A DNA stretch of 64,000 bases from Aestuariivita sp. (lineage in GTDB: Bacteria > Pseudomonadota > Alphaproteobacteria > Rhodobacterales > Rhodobacteraceae), in contig NZ_JAAWWD010000007.1 of assembly GCF_021404545.1 (NCBI RefSeq), forward strand, positions 18,881 to 82,880, read 5' to 3'. Made by a program: the position numbers and the translations under genes. The notes beneath the pieces were generated by a model, which saw only the letters and a list, made by a program, of their open reading frames with translations, was not told where the DNA came from and made no database searches. Shown piece after piece: positions 38,599 to 49,055 of the stretch; positions within the stretch are counted from its first letter, which is position 1, and the number at the start of each line of letters is the position of its first letter.

Positions 38599-39380
38599 GC
38601 GGGTCTCCATCGGGCGAGGGATGTCAGGATGTCCTTGAGCGGGATGCGCAGCGCTTCTGCCTTGGCGGTGTCATAGGTCCAGGGCGGCGCCTCGGCCGCC
38701 AGATAGCAGCGCTGCGCCAGTTCCATCTGGATCGCGTGCCAGCCCTGATCGGGGCGTCCGTAATGGCGCGTGGTCCAGCCCCCTTTGAATCGGCCATTCA
38801 GCGCTGTGGAAAAGCCGGATACGGCGCGGCAGGTCTTATCCACAAGCGCCTCGATACTGGGATCGCATGTTGTGGATAGGTTGGTTCCGATATTGAAATC
38901 AGGCAGTTGCCCATCAAAAAGGAACGGGATCTCTGCGCGGATCGAATGGCAATCATAAAGGATCGCCCAGCCGTGCCGATCCGCGATGCGGGTCATCTCC
39001 GCCTCAAGAGCGGCGTGATAGGGCGCGTGAAACGCCCCGCGCCGCGCCGCAATCTCGGCCTGCGACGGCGGATCGCGCCAGATCGGCGCGCCGTCGAAAT
39101 CGGTCAGCGGCACAAGCCCGGTGGTGTTCTGCCCCGGATAGAGGCTGATCCCTTCGGGATCACGATTGGCGTCGATAAGATAGCGGTGGAACGTGGCCCG
39201 CACGGTCGTGACACCGGGGCAGAGATCGTCATAGAGCCGGTCGATATGCCAATCGGTATCGCTCAGCGCGCGGCCCCGGGTGTTGAGCCGGACCAGCAAC
39301 GCCTCCGGCAGCCAGGTGCCGGTATGGGGCAGGCCCAGAACCAGCGGCCCCTCGCCCTGACAGACCTCAACCGGGGTCAC
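38595..39380 (-). CDS. hutG: N-formylglutamate amidohydrolase
   Basis: 261 residues. It hydrolyses N-formylglutamate to glutamate and formate in the HutF branch. [25 protein letters not shown] and [14 protein letters not shown] are family signatures. The start is a GTG at 39380 overlapping the hutH stop (GTGA); the frame stays open far upstream only as a shadow of hutH. Confidence 0.93.
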   Translation of the reverse strand: MTPVEVCQGEGPLVLGLPHTGTWLPEALLVRLNTRGRALSDTDWHIDRLYDDLCPGVTTVRATFHRYLIDANRDPEGISLYPGQNTTGLVPLTDFDGAPIWRDPPSQAEIAARRGAFHAPYHAALEAEMTRIADRHGWAILYDCHSIRAEIPFLFDGQLPDFNIGTNLSTTCDPSIEALVDKTCRAVSGFSTALNGRFKGGWTTRHYGRPDQGWHAIQMELAQRCYLAAEAPPWTYDTAKAEALRIPLKDILTSLARWRPA

Positions 39381-40903
39381 GGCGCCAACTCCACCCCGGC
39401 GGCAAGGGCCAGATCGCCCGCCGCCACCAGGCCCGAGGCTGCGCTTATATCGGGAGCCAGGAAACGGTCCTGGCCGATCGGCGCGACGCTTGCGCGCAGG
39501 CAGGCCGCCGCGCGCTGCAATGGCGCGCTGGTGGTCAGCGGCGCGCGAAACTCGATGCCTTGCACGGCGCACATCGCCTCGACCCCCAGAATGGTGTTGA
39601 GGTTGCGGTTCATCCGCGCCAGACGCCGCGCGGCATGGGCGGCCATGCTGACGTGATCCTCCTGATTGGCAGAGGTCGGCGTACTGTCGGTGGTGCAGGG
39701 ATTGGCCAGATGCTTGTTCTCGCTCATCAGCGCGGCGGTCGTCACCTCCGCGATCATCAGGCCGGAATTCAGCCCCGGATCGGGGGTGAGAAACGGCGGC
39801 AGATCGAAGCTGAGCGTCGGATCCACCATAAGCGCCACGCGGCGTTGCGCAATGGCTCCGATTTCCGACACTGCCATGGCGATCTGATCGGCGGCAAAGC
39901 CCACCGGCTCGGCATGGAAATTCCCGCCCGAAACGATGCGCCCGTCCTCCACCAGCACGAGCGGGTTGTCGGTGACCGCGTTGGCCTCGACCTCCAGCGT
40001 ATGCGCGGCAAAGCGCAGGATATCCATTGTCGCGCCCATCACCTGGGGCTGACAGCGGATGCAATAGGGGTCCTGCACGCGGGTGTCACCGTCGCGGTGG
40101 CTCTCGCGGATCTCCGAGCCATCGAGCAGCGCGCGTTGTGCGGCGGCAAAGTCGATCTGCCCGCGATGACCGCGCAGGGCGTGGATCGCGGGCACCAGCG
40201 GCGCGGTCGAGCCCATGATCGCATCCGTGGACAGCGCGCCCGTGACCACCGCGGCCTCAAGGTTGCGCCACGCGCCCCACAGTCCCACCAGCGCGCAAGC
40301 GGTGGAAAACTGCGTGCCGTTGATCAGCGCCAGCCCCTCCTTGGGGCCCAGGACAATCGGCGCCAGTCCGACTGTGTTCAGCGCCTCCTGAGCGGGCATA
40401 CTGACGCCATCCAGCTCGGCCTCCCCCGCCCCGATCATCGCGGCGGCCATATGGGCAAGCGGCGCCAGATCCCCCGACGCCCCGACCGAGCCCTGATCGG
40501 GCACCACCGGGGTCACACCCGCCGCCAGCATGCCTTCGATCAGCGCCACGGTCTGCCAGCGCACGCCGCTGGCGCCGCGCCCAAGTGACAGCAGTTTCAG
40601 CGCCATCATCAGCCGGGTGGTGGCCGGGTCCAACGCCTCCCCCACGCCGCAGCAATGCGACAGGATCAGGTTGCGTTGCAGCGCCTCAGTGTCATCTGCT
40701 GCGATCTTGACGCTGGCGAGCTTGCCAAAGCCGGTATTGACACCGTAGACGGCCTGCCCGCCCGCCGCAGCCTCGGCCACCATGCGGGCGGCGGCCTCCA
40801 CCGGCGCGCGGGCGGCGGGATCGAGGCGCGCGGCCCCCTGCCGGTGCCAGATCCGTTCGAGATCGGCAAGCGGCGTGGCCCCGGGTGTCAGAACCTGGCT
40901 CAT
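39377..40903 (-). CDS. hutH: Histidine ammonia-lyase
   Basis: 508 residues. First step of histidine breakdown, giving urocanate and ammonia. [16 protein letters not shown] contains the Ala-Ser-Gly triad that forms the MIO cofactor. [12 protein letters not shown] supplies the catalytic-Tyr loop, and [16 protein letters not shown] is a late signature. The ATG at 40903 overlaps the hutI stop (ATGA). Confidence 0.97.
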   Translation of the reverse strand: MSQVLTPGATPLADLERIWHRQGAARLDPAARAPVEAAARMVAEAAAGGQAVYGVNTGFGKLASVKIAADDTEALQRNLILSHCCGVGEALDPATTRLMMALKLLSLGRGASGVRWQTVALIEGMLAAGVTPVVPDQGSVGASGDLAPLAHMAAAMIGAGEAELDGVSMPAQEALNTVGLAPIVLGPKEGLALINGTQFSTACALVGLWGAWRNLEAAVVTGALSTDAIMGSTAPLVPAIHALRGHRGQIDFAAAQRALLDGSEIRESHRDGDTRVQDPYCIRCQPQVMGATMDILRFAAHTLEVEANAVTDNPLVLVEDGRIVSGGNFHAEPVGFAADQIAMAVSEIGAIAQRRVALMVDPTLSFDLPPFLTPDPGLNSGLMIAEVTTAALMSENKHLANPCTTDSTPTSANQEDHVSMAAHAARRLARMNRNLNTILGVEAMCAVQGIEFRAPLTTSAPLQRAAACLRASVAPIGQDRFLAPDISAASGLVAAGDLALAAGVELAP

Positions 40904-42096
40904 CCCCGCCCCCCATGGATCCGCGCAGAAAGCGGGTTGTACCCGATGCGATAGGCCAGCTCCGACGGGTGTTCCACATCCCAGATCGCGAGATCCGCAC
41001 GCTGACCGGCGGCGATCCTGCCCCGGTCGGTCAGACCCAGCGCCCGCGCGGCATGGGTGGTGACACCGGCCAGCGCCTCCTCCGGCGTGAGACGAAAGAG
41101 CGTGCAGCCCATGTTCATCGTCATGAGCAGTGACACCAACGGAGACGACCCCGGATTGCAATCGCTGGCCAGCGCCATCGGCACCCCGTGACGGCGAAAC
41201 GCCGCCACCGGGGGCGGTTGCGTCTCGTGCAGGGTATAGAATGCGCCGGGCAGCAGCACCGCGACAGAGCCTGCCCGCGCCAGCGCCCGTGCATCCGTCT
41301 CGGTCGCGTATTCGACGTGATCGGCAGACAGCGCGCCATACTCGGCGGCCAGCGCCGTGCCGCCCAGATGGCTGAGCTGTTCGGCATGCAGCTTTGTGGC
41401 CAAGCCCAGCACGCGGGCCTCATCAAAGACGCGGGCGATCTGTGATGCGTCAAAAGCGATGCCCTCGCAAAACCCGTCTACCGCATCGACCAGCCCTTCG
41501 GCATGGGCGGCGCGCAGCGCAGGCAGGGCAACGGTGCCGATATACCCGTCCGCATCGCCGTGAAACTCCGGCGGCACCGCATGGGCGCCCAGGAAACTGG
41601 TGCGCACCGTGACATCGCGATGGGTCGGGATCGCACGGGCCACGCGCAGCATGCGCAGCTCGGTCTCGATATCCAAGCCATAGCCCGATTTCACCTCGAT
41701 TACCGTGACCCCTTCGGCCAGCATCGCATCGACCCGGCGCAGCGCACCGTGCAGCAGTTCCTCCTCCGAGGCCGCCCGCGTGGCCGCCACGGTGGAAACA
41801 ATGCCGCCACCCGCCCGCGCGATCTCCTCGTAACTGGCGCCGTCGAGCCGCATCTCGAATTCCCGCGCACGGTGACCGCCAAAGACCAGATGGGTGTGGC
41901 AATCGATCAGACCGGGGGTCACCAGCCGCCCCTCCAGATCGCGCATCTCACAGCTGTCGCGAAAGCGCCCTGGCAGCTCTGCCATCGGCCCAGCCCAGAG
42001 GATCCGATCCCCATCGCAGGCAACCGCGCCATCCTCGATCAGCCCATAGCGGGCGGAGGTGGCAAAGCTCGCCAGCCGAGCATGGGTCAAAAGCAT
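40900..42096 (-). CDS. hutI: Imidazolonepropionase
   Basis: 398 residues. Metal-dependent amidohydrolase turning imidazolone propionate into formiminoglutamate. [19 protein letters not shown] holds the HxH ligands, [13 protein letters not shown] the next conserved region and ADHVEYATE a later histidine. It is the first gene of the minus-strand hut operon. The 77-bp gap to hutF contains a candidate HutC operator. Confidence 0.95.
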   Translation of the reverse strand: MLLTHARLASFATSARYGLIEDGAVACDGDRILWAGPMAELPGRFRDSCEMRDLEGRLVTPGLIDCHTHLVFGGHRAREFEMRLDGASYEEIARAGGGIVSTVAATRAASEEELLHGALRRVDAMLAEGVTVIEVKSGYGLDIETELRMLRVARAIPTHRDVTVRTSFLGAHAVPPEFHGDADGYIGTVALPALRAAHAEGLVDAVDGFCEGIAFDASQIARVFDEARVLGLATKLHAEQLSHLGGTALAAEYGALSADHVEYATETDARALARAGSVAVLLPGAFYTLHETQPPPVAAFRRHGVPMALASDCNPGSSPLVSLLMTMNMGCTLFRLTPEEALAGVTTHAARALGLTDRGRIAAGQRADLAIWDVEHPSELAYRIGYNPLSARIHGGRG

Positions 42097-42132
42097 GACG
42101 GTTCCCGCTTGATTCCGAGGTACAATCCCTGT

Positions 42133-42148
42133 TTATGTCTGCACATAA
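42133..42148. promoter_or_regulatory. Candidate HutC operator between hutI and hutF
   Basis: TTATGTCTGCACATAA, with perfect 6-base arms. A close match (TTATGTCTAGGCAAAT) precedes hutC. The GntR/HutC family binds sites of this shape. Confidence 0.6.
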
Positions 42149-42173
42149 TAACCTGTCAATACGGAGCCATGAG

Positions 42174-43535
42174 ATGCAGGTGATTTGGGCCCGGAACGCA
42201 CTGATCGCAGGGCAATGGCAACACGACGTGCGGATCGACCTTGACGCAGGGAGGATCGCCCGCTGCCGCCCCGGAGCCGCGCCCGCCGGAACGCGGGTCG
42301 ATCTGGTCCTCCCCGCGCCCGCCAACAGCCACAGCCATGCGTTTCAACGCGCCATGGCCGGTCTGACCGAACGGCGCGGCCCGCAGGAGGGCGACAGTTT
42401 CTGGACCTGGCGGCAGCTGATGTTCCGCTTTCTCGATCAACTTACCCCGGACCAGGTGCAGGCCATCGCCGCATTCGTGCAGATGGAGATGCTGGAGGCG
42501 GGGTTCGGCGCCTCGGTCGAGTTTCATTATCTGCATCATCAGCCGGGCGGCGCGGCTTATGACGATCTGGCCGAGATGTCTGGGCGCATCGCAGCGGCCG
42601 CCGAGCAGAGCGGGATCGGCCTCACGCTCCTGCCGGTTCACTATCGGTTCGGCGGCTGCGACAGGCGCGCCCTCGGCCCCGGCCAGATGCGGTTCGGCAC
42701 AACGCCCGAGAGCTACGCGCGCCTTTTGGAACATGCGGAGCGCGCAGTGCGCTGCCTGCCAGAGGATGCGGTTCTGGGCGTCGCCCCCCACTCTCTGCGC
42801 GCGGTGTCCCGCGAGACATTGCGCGAGATGGCGGCCCTGCGCCCCAATGCACCGGTGCATATGCATCTGGCTGAACAACAGGCCGAGGTGGACGAAGTTC
42901 AAGCCTATTGGGGCGCGCGCCCCGTGCAATGGGCGCGGGACAACTTGCCGCTGGATCCGCGATGGTGCCTCATCCATTGCACGCAGATGACCCCCGAAGA
43001 GACCGTGTCGCTGGCGCGCACGGGCACGGTGGCGGGCCTGTGCCCGCTGACGGAGGCGAGCCTGGGCGATGGCATCTTCGACGGGCTGCGCTGGGTCGGC
43101 GCTCGGGGGGCGCTCTCCATCGGGTCGGACAGCAATATCCGGATCTCTCTTGCTGAAGAGCTCCGCCAGCTCGAGACCTCGCAACGGTTGCGCGACCATA
43201 GCCGGGCGGCGTTTGCCACGCCTGAACGCTCCACCGGCCGACGGCTGATGGAGGATGCGGCCATCGGGGGAGCGCAAGCAGCAGGGCGGGGATCGGGAGG
43301 GATCGAGACCGGAGCCTGGGCCGATCTTCTGGCATTGGACACGGCGCATCCAGACCTTGAGGGGCTGGCCCCTGATACGGCCCTCGACAGCTTTGTCTTT
43401 ACTGGCGACAACCGCATGGTGGCCGATGTCTGGTCCGCCGGGCGCCATCTGGTGCGCGCAGGGCGCCACATCGCGCGCGAAGAGATCACGTGCGGTTACC
43501 GCGCGGCCGTCAAGGCGTTGCGCGCCACTGTTTAG
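42174..43535 (+). CDS. hutF: Formimidoylglutamate deiminase
   Basis: 453 residues. It removes ammonia from formiminoglutamate to give N-formylglutamate, the substrate of HutG. PANSHSHAFQRAMAGL carries the HxH motif, EFHYLHHQPGG and VHMHLAEQQAEVDE further ligands, and SIGSDSNIRISLAEELRQLE the catalytic Asp region. The ATG at 42174 has GGAG seven bases upstream; an ATG at 42135 overlaps the operator and is less likely. Its stop overlaps hutC by 4 bases. Confidence 0.95.
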   Translation: MQVIWARNALIAGQWQHDVRIDLDAGRIARCRPGAAPAGTRVDLVLPAPANSHSHAFQRAMAGLTERRGPQEGDSFWTWRQLMFRFLDQLTPDQVQAIAAFVQMEMLEAGFGASVEFHYLHHQPGGAAYDDLAEMSGRIAAAAEQSGIGLTLLPVHYRFGGCDRRALGPGQMRFGTTPESYARLLEHAERAVRCLPEDAVLGVAPHSLRAVSRETLREMAALRPNAPVHMHLAEQQAEVDEVQAYWGARPVQWARDNLPLDPRWCLIHCTQMTPEETVSLARTGTVAGLCPLTEASLGDGIFDGLRWVGARGALSIGSDSNIRISLAEELRQLETSQRLRDHSRAAFATPERSTGRRLMEDAAIGGAQAAGRGSGGIETGAWADLLALDTAHPDLEGLAPDTALDSFVFTGDNRMVADVWSAGRHLVRAGRHIAREEITCGYRAAVKALRATV

Positions 43536-44278
43536 TACCGCGTCGTCATGCGGTGGCCCCGGCGAAAGACCATCCGCACATAAGTGACAGGTGCCGCTTC
43601 GAGCCAGGTCGAGCGTTCCCCCTGAAAGAGTGGATCGCCCACTGCGCAAGACAGCTCCTGTGCCAACCGTGCATCTGCTGCGGTGGCCGAAAAGCTGATA
43701 TCGACATCCGTAAAGGGTATGGCGCCGATCAACCACTCATTCGGACCAAGCTTGGTGAAATCCACATCACGCGCCCGCGGAAGGGTCACCAGATTGATCC
43801 AACGATCCTCAACCTGATAGGGCGTGTCCCCGGCATGATGCAGGCAGCGCAGATGCAGCACCTGAACTGGCGCGGCCAACCCCATCCGCGCACAAAGCCA
43901 ACCGGGCGCTTGTGTCTCCGCGCGTTCCAAGAGTCGATAGCGGTACGGCTCTCCCAACGCCTCGATCTCTCCGCGCACGAGGGGAATATCGAACCGGGCC
44001 TGACGCAGCGGCGAGGCACGAACCCGGGTGCCGGACTTGCGCTTGCGCTCCAACAGCCCCTCTTCGGCCAATTCCCGCAAGGCCCGGTTCACCGTGGCGC
44101 GCGCACAGCCGTATTGCGCCGCGATCTCATGCTCGGTCGGCAATTCGTGCCCCGGGCGCCATACGCCGCCGCGCACCTTGTCCCGGACTTCGTCCTTGAT
44201 CTCGCGATATGTCGCCTGGCCCATCGCCTGACCCGCCTCCCGCCTGTCCTGCTTGGGTGGAGCATAGGAAAACGCCAT
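43532..44278 (-). CDS. hutC: Histidine utilisation repressor, GntR/UTRA family
   Basis: 248 residues. N-terminal GntR winged helix (LPTEHEIAAQYGCARATVNRALRELAEEGLLERKRKSGTRV region) and C-terminal UTRA effector domain (about 85-240), which in HutC binds urocanate. A stop overlap with hutF and a promoter-proximal copy of the same operator motif suggest autoregulation. The effector is inferred from the family and neighbours. Confidence 0.92.
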   Translation of the reverse strand: MAFSYAPPKQDRREAGQAMGQATYREIKDEVRDKVRGGVWRPGHELPTEHEIAAQYGCARATVNRALRELAEEGLLERKRKSGTRVRASPLRQARFDIPLVRGEIEALGEPYRYRLLERAETQAPGWLCARMGLAAPVQVLHLRCLHHAGDTPYQVEDRWINLVTLPRARDVDFTKLGPNEWLIGAIPFTDVDISFSATAADARLAQELSCAVGDPLFQGERSTWLEAAPVTYVRMVFRRGHRMTTRY

Positions 44279-44280
44279 CT

Positions 44281-44296
44281 ATTTGCCTAGACATAA
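44281..44296 (-). promoter_or_regulatory. Candidate HutC operator upstream of hutC
   Basis: Minus strand TTATGTCTAGGCAAAT, 2 bases upstream of the hutC start codon. It matches the site at 42133 in 12 of 16 positions. Confidence 0.5.
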
Positions 44297-44405
44297 GATC
44301 GGCAAAACATCCTGCGGAACGAGCGCCACCCTGCCGGGGATCCGCCCCACTAGTGCCCGTTTTCGCGGCAGTGGAACGCCCTTGACACGCACCGCATCCG
44401 CTTTA

Positions 44406-44424
44406 ATTGCAACTCACTCGCAAT
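44406..44424. promoter_or_regulatory. Candidate Fur-family (Mur/Zur) operator of sitA
   Basis: ATTGCAACTCACTCGCAAT, a 19-base inverted repeat with perfect 5-base arms, ending 4 bases before a TTGACA. Length and symmetry fit a Fur-superfamily box. Confidence 0.5.
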
Positions 44425-44428
44425 TGCA

Positions 44429-44457
44429 TTGACAGCGGCGATCAAACTGCATTAGCA
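44429..44457 (+). promoter_or_regulatory. Candidate promoter of sitABCD
   Basis: TTGACA, 17-base spacer, TTAGCA. A second TTGACA lies at 44382-44387, upstream of the operator. Confidence 0.5.
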
Positions 44458-44493
44458 CTGCTCAAAACAACCCAACCCACAAGGAGAGACGGG

Positions 44494-45396
44494 ATGTTCA
44501 CCACATTGACCAAACTGGCCGGGGTGGCCGCTTTGGCCACTGGCTTTGCAACTCAGGCACTGGCCGAGGACAAGATGAAGGTTGTCACGACCTTTACCGT
44601 GATCGCGGATATGGCACAGAACGTGGCCGGCGACGCGGCAGAGGTTGTGTCGGTCACCAAACCGGGCGCTGAGATCCACGGGTATGAACCCACACCCCAG
44701 GATATCGTACGCGCATCGGATGCAGACCTGATCCTGTGGAACGGAATGAACCTGGAACTGTGGTTCGAGCAATTTCTGGCCAATCTCGACGGTGTGCCGT
44801 CGGCCACGCTGACCGACGGGATCGACCCGATCTCGATCGGGTCGGGATCCTATGAGGGCAAGCCCAATCCGCATGCCTGGATGGGATTGGATAACGCACT
44901 GATCTATATCGACAATATCACTGCCGCCTTTGTCGAACAGGATCCTGACAACGCCGAAATCTATATGGCGAATGCCGACGCGTACAAAGACGAGCTGCGC
45001 GACACGATCGAGCCACTGCGCGCCGCTATCGCGGAGATCCCGGAGGATCAGCGCTGGCTGGTGACCTGCGAGGGCGCGTTCAGCTATCTGGCGCGGGATT
45101 TCGGGTTGCGGGAGCTCTATCTCTGGCCGATGAATGCCGATCAGGTGGGCACGCCGCAACAGGTGCGCGCGGTCATCGACGGTGTGCGTGAACACGCCAT
45201 TCCGGTGGTGTTTTGCGAAAGCACCGTGGATACCGCCCCGGCCCAGCAAGTGGCCCGTGAGACCGGTTCGGCCTATGGGGGTGTGCTGTATGTTGACTCG
45301 CTGTCCGAGCCTGACGGACCGGTGCCGACCTATCTCGACCTGCTGCGCGTGACCTCGACCACCGTCGCCACCGGATTGACGGCTGCGACCAACTGA
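44494..45396 (+). CDS. sitA: Manganese/iron ABC transporter, periplasmic binding protein
   Basis: 300 residues. A Sec signal ends at ALA-EDK. Cluster A-I fold: the metal ligands are expected at [12 protein letters not shown] (His), [11 protein letters not shown] (His), a Glu in [14 protein letters not shown] and an Asp in [18 protein letters not shown]. There is no His-rich loop as in ZnuA, which favours Mn/Fe over Zn. AAGGAGA precedes the ATG. It is the first gene of sitABCD. Confidence 0.9.
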   Translation: MFTTLTKLAGVAALATGFATQALAEDKMKVVTTFTVIADMAQNVAGDAAEVVSVTKPGAEIHGYEPTPQDIVRASDADLILWNGMNLELWFEQFLANLDGVPSATLTDGIDPISIGSGSYEGKPNPHAWMGLDNALIYIDNITAAFVEQDPDNAEIYMANADAYKDELRDTIEPLRAAIAEIPEDQRWLVTCEGAFSYLARDFGLRELYLWPMNADQVGTPQQVRAVIDGVREHAIPVVFCESTVDTAPAQQVARETGSAYGGVLYVDSLSEPDGPVPTYLDLLRVTSTTVATGLTAATN

Positions 45397-45551
45397 AGCC
45401 TTCCGGTTTGATCCGCTCGAAGACAGGTTCAGACCAATACGGCACAAGGTCACGCCAAGCAGACATGGCCCGCGGCGCTCATCGCGTCGCGGGACATCGC
45501 CATTTTCAAGATCCCCGCAGGGATCTGCGCACCAACCAAGGATCAAAGCCC

Positions 45552-46457
45552 ATGCTTGACCCCGCACCCACGCCGCACGCGGCCCAGGCAGCGGACCTGA
45601 CCGGAGCTGCTGACGGCATCTCGGCCCGCGACGTCACAGTGACCTATCGCAACGGACACACAGCCCTCTGGAACGCGAGTTTTGCCATCCCGCGCGGCAC
45701 CGTGACGGCACTGGTGGGGGTGAATGGCGCCGGAAAGTCCACACTTTTCAAGGCGATCATGGGGTTTGTGCCCGCCGCCCATGGCGAGATTTCCATTCTG
45801 GGGATGCCGGTGGCCGAGGCATTGCGGCGCAATCTGGTGGCCTATGTCCCGCAGGCGGAAGAGGTCGATTGGGCCTTTCCTGTGCTGGTGGAAGATGTGG
45901 TCATGATGGGCCGTTACGGGCATATGGGCTTTTTCCGCAGACCGCGGGCGGTCGACCACGCCGCGGTGGCTCAGGCGCTTGACCGGGTGAACATGTCCGA
46001 GTTTCGCGACCGCCAGATCGGAGAACTGTCCGGTGGGCAGCGCAAGCGTGTCTTTCTGGCCCGCGCGCTGGCGCAGGACGGGCAGATCATCCTGCTGGAT
46101 GAACCCTTTACCGGCGTAGACGTGAAGACAGAGGATCAGATCGTCCAGCTTTTGCGCGATCTACGCGAAGAAGGACGGGTTATGCTGGTCTCTACCCATA
46201 ACCTAGGTTCGGTGCCGGAGTTCTGCGACCGCACCATTCTGGTCAAGGGCACGGTGCTGGCCCACGGCCCGACCGAGGAGGTGTTTACCCGTGCGAACCT
46301 CGAAGAGGCGTTTGGCGGGGTCCTGCGCCATTTCACCCTTGGCGGCGACACGCTGCACGACGACGAGGATGCGCGTGAGCTGACCATTCTGACCGATGAC
46401 GAGCGTCCCTTTGTCCAGTATGGCGAAAAGACCCAGCGGACGGAGCCCAAGGAATGA
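45552..46457 (+). CDS. sitB: Manganese/iron ABC transporter, ATP-binding protein
   Basis: 301 residues. GVNGAGKST is Walker [18 protein letters not shown] the ABC signature and [12 protein letters not shown]alker B, followed by the STHNLGS H-loop. The start at 45552 leaves a 155-bp gap after sitA. The last 53 bases are part of a tandem duplication that recurs 272 bases downstream. Confidence 0.93.
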   Translation: MLDPAPTPHAAQAADLTGAADGISARDVTVTYRNGHTALWNASFAIPRGTVTALVGVNGAGKSTLFKAIMGFVPAAHGEISILGMPVAEALRRNLVAYVPQAEEVDWAFPVLVEDVVMMGRYGHMGFFRRPRAVDHAAVAQALDRVNMSEFRDRQIGELSGGQRKRVFLARALAQDGQIILLDEPFTGVDVKTEDQIVQLLRDLREEGRVMLVSTHNLGSVPEFCDRTILVKGTVLAHGPTEEVFTRANLEEAFGGVLRHFTLGGDTLHDDEDARELTILTDDERPFVQYGEKTQRTEPKE

Positions 46458-46914
46458 TCGCCACTCTGCTGGAGCCGTTCACCTATAGCTATATGACAAA
46501 CGCGATGTGGGTCTCCGCCCTGGTGGGCGGGGTCTGTGCGTTTCTGTCGGCCTATCTGATGCTCAAGGGCTGGTCCCTGATCGGCGACGCGCTGGCCCAT
46601 TCGGTGGTGCCGGGGGTGGCGGGGGCCTTTCTCCTGGGCCTGTCTCTTTACCAACTTCCTGGCCCCGTGGACGGCGGTCCCTTTGTCCAGTATGGCGAAA
46701 AGACCCAGCGGACGGAGCCCAAGGAATGATCGCCACTCTGCTGGAGCCGTTCACCTATAGCTATATGACAAACGCGATGTGGGTCTCCGCCCTGGTGGGC
46801 GGGGTCTGTGCGTTTCTGTCGGCCTATCTGATGCTCAAGGGCTGGTCCCTGATCGGCGACGCGCTGGCCCATTCGGTGGTGCCGGGGGTGGCGGGGGCCT
46901 ATCTCCTGGGCCTG
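46405..46914 (+). repeat. Tandem duplication across the sitB-sitC junction
   Basis: Bases 46405-46642 recur at 46677-46914 (offset 272, 238 bp) with one difference seen, T at 46629 versus A at 46901. The 34 bases between the copies (46643-46676) are not part of the repeat. Confidence 0.9.
46454..46729 (+). pseudogene. Truncated duplicate of sitC
   Basis: 91 codons. The first 63 residues equal the start of the intact SitC ([16 protein letters not shown] onward) apart from Phe for Tyr. It then runs through an unrelated linker and re-reads the last 16 residues of SitB ([16 protein letters not shown]) before a stop that overlaps the ATG of intact sitC. Its ATG overlaps the sitB stop. It may simply carry translation coupling on to the intact copy. 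Confidence 0.88.
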
Positions 46915-47598
46915 CCCTTTGCGCTGGGGGCGTTCATCGCGGGCGGTCTCGCGGCGGGCAGTATGCTTTTCCTCTCGGAACGGTCGGGGCTCAAGGTGGA
47001 TGTGATCATCGGGCTGATCTTCACCTCGTTCTTTGGTCTGGGCCTCTTCATCGTGTCGCTGAACCCTATGTCGGTGTCGATCCAGACCATCACCATGGGC
47101 AATATCCTGGCGATCACACCGGAAGACACGCTGCAACTGGCGATCATCGGCTTTGTCTCTCTCGCTGTGCTGCTGGCCAAGTGGAAGGATCTGATGGTCA
47201 CCTTTTTCGATGAAAACCACGCGCGCGCCATCGGGCTGCGGCCCGGGCTGTTGAAAGCCGTGTTCTTCGTGCTGCTCTCGGCCTCGGTCGTGGCGGCAAT
47301 GCAGACGGTGGGAGCGTTTCTGGTGATCGCCATGGTGGTCACGCCGGGGGCCACCGCTTATCTGCTGTGCGACCGATTTCCCAGGCTGATCCTGTTGTCG
47401 GTGGTGATCGGGGCCGGGACCAGCTTCGGCGGTGCCTATATCAGCTATTTCCTGGACGGAGCCACGGGCGGGATCATTGTGTGCCTGCAAACGCTGTTGT
47501 TCCTGCTGGCATTCGTCTTCGCACCCAAACACGGCATCCTCGCGGCCAGGCGCAAAGCGCGCCAGGCGCTGCGCGATACCCCGCAGGAGGCGCTGTGA
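46726..47598 (+). CDS. sitC: Manganese/iron ABC transporter permease
   Basis: 290 residues with about 8 hydrophobic segments. MLKGWSLIGDALAHSVVPGVAGAYLLG is the ABC-3 family signature. It is intact, starting with an ATGA overlap on the truncated duplicate. It pairs with SitD to form the channel. Confidence 0.92.
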   Translation: MIATLLEPFTYSYMTNAMWVSALVGGVCAFLSAYLMLKGWSLIGDALAHSVVPGVAGAYLLGLPFALGAFIAGGLAAGSMLFLSERSGLKVDVIIGLIFTSFFGLGLFIVSLNPMSVSIQTITMGNILAITPEDTLQLAIIGFVSLAVLLAKWKDLMVTFFDENHARAIGLRPGLLKAVFFVLLSASVVAAMQTVGAFLVIAMVVTPGATAYLLCDRFPRLILLSVVIGAGTSFGGAYISYFLDGATGGIIVCLQTLLFLLAFVFAPKHGILAARRKARQALRDTPQEAL

Positions 47599-48485
47599 TG
47601 GACACGTTATTGATGCCGTTTCAGTTCGCGTTCATGCAAAACGCCTTTCTGATCTCGCTGATCGTGGCGGTGCCCACGGCGCTGTTGTCGTGTTTTCTGG
47701 TTCTCAAGGGCTGGGCGCTGATGGGCGATGCGATCAGCCATGCGGTACTGCCGGGGATCGTGCTGGCCTATATCCTGGGCATACCGCTCTTGATCGGGGC
47801 CTTTGCCGCCGGGATGTTCTGTGCGCTGGCCACGGGGTATCTGTCGCATAACAGCCGGGTCAAACAGGACACTGTGATGGGGGTGGTGTTTTCGGGCATG
47901 TTTGGCCTTGGCATCGTGCTCTATGTCTCGGTCGAGACGAACGCGCATCTCGATCATATCCTCTTTGGCAACATGCTGGGCGTGGATGGGGGCGAGCTGT
48001 GGATGTCGGGCCTGATCTCGCTGGCAGTGGCGGGCGGGATCGCGCTGAAATGGAAGGATCTTCTGCTCCACAGCTTTGATCCCGCACAAGCGCGCACATC
48101 CGGCCTGCCGGTGAACTTTTTGCATTACGGGCTGTTGGCGGCGCTGTCGCTGGCGGTTGTGGCCACCTTGTCGGCAACCGGTCTGATCCTGGCCATCGGT
48201 CTGTTGATCGCGCCAGGTGCCATCGCGTTTCTGGTGGTGCGCCGGTTTCAGACGATGCTCTGGGTGGCCAGCGGGGTCTGCGTGGCCTCAATGCTGCTGG
48301 GCACCTATCTGAGTTTCTTCCTCGACAGCGCCCCTGCCCCGACCATCGTGCTGATCCTGACCGGTCTCTTTATCATCGCGTTCATCCGCCGCCAGATCCT
48401 GACCAGACGCGCCTCCCGGCGCCGCATCGCAACTGTCCACCCAGAAGAGGCCTCCGGGCTGGATGCAGGGCCGTCGGTCCCCTAA
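47598..48485 (+). CDS. sitD: Manganese/iron ABC transporter permease
   Basis: 295 residues, ABC-3 family, about 8 membrane segments. VLKGWALMGDAISHAVLPGIVLAYILG mirrors the SitC signature. TGATG overlap with sitC. The C-terminal tail is basic (RRQILTRRASRRR). Confidence 0.92.
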   Translation: MDTLLMPFQFAFMQNAFLISLIVAVPTALLSCFLVLKGWALMGDAISHAVLPGIVLAYILGIPLLIGAFAAGMFCALATGYLSHNSRVKQDTVMGVVFSGMFGLGIVLYVSVETNAHLDHILFGNMLGVDGGELWMSGLISLAVAGGIALKWKDLLLHSFDPAQARTSGLPVNFLHYGLLAALSLAVVATLSATGLILAIGLLIAPGAIAFLVVRRFQTMLWVASGVCVASMLLGTYLSFFLDSAPAPTIVLILTGLFIIAFIRRQILTRRASRRRIATVHPEEASGLDAGPSVP

Positions 48486-49055
48486 ACGGCTCAGGACCCG
48501 CAGTGTCGACAAAGGGCCTCCCCGATCCCGAACAGATCCAGCCTTGCGCCCGCCTGCGGGCATCTCAAGGCATTTACATGCGGCAAAGCGGCTGCCCGTC
48601 TTTGGCATCTGACACCGTAACACATTGAAATAAATCCAGAACCTAAGCGAACTGAGTTCGAACCAAATCTCTGAACTGTTTGACGAACCCGCTCGCTGGG
48701 AAGACGTGTTCAAGGACACCAGTATGGGTATGAAACTGCCATCATCTTGGTGGCATGAGTCTCCCGTTTTGCGTCACCCATATCCAATCCACGGATCGGG
48801 CCGCTTCAATCAGCGGCCTGAGATCCTGCTCTATCTGACGTCATTCATGACAAACCAATCGCCCATACCTCCCAAGACACGGCCAATTTTCATGCGCCTG
48901 CCCGATTTGGACAGATAGGTCCTCGCGCCTGACAGCAGAGGCTCGTTTTAGGAAATTGTTTGAAATGCATTCACTCGCTTGAGGAGCTCGGCTTGGATCG
49001 AGATGCACAGAGGAAGATCAGAGCCCCGCGGACGCTGCCATTGCGGAGATAGAGC
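48486..49055. other. 570-bp stretch without a recognisable gene
   Basis: The middle (about 48600-48960) is richer in A and T than its surroundings. A 70-codon frame at 48706-48918 has no motif or ribosome site. No clear terminator was seen for sitD or uvrB. Confidence 0.5.

Noticed and set aside
46454..46729. Short sitC copy as a functional small permease
   Set aside because: It ends in a re-read of the SitB tail and lacks most membrane segments; it is a duplication by-product.
48706..48918. 70-codon frame between sitD and uvrB
   Set aside because: No motif or ribosome site; codon use unlike neighbours.
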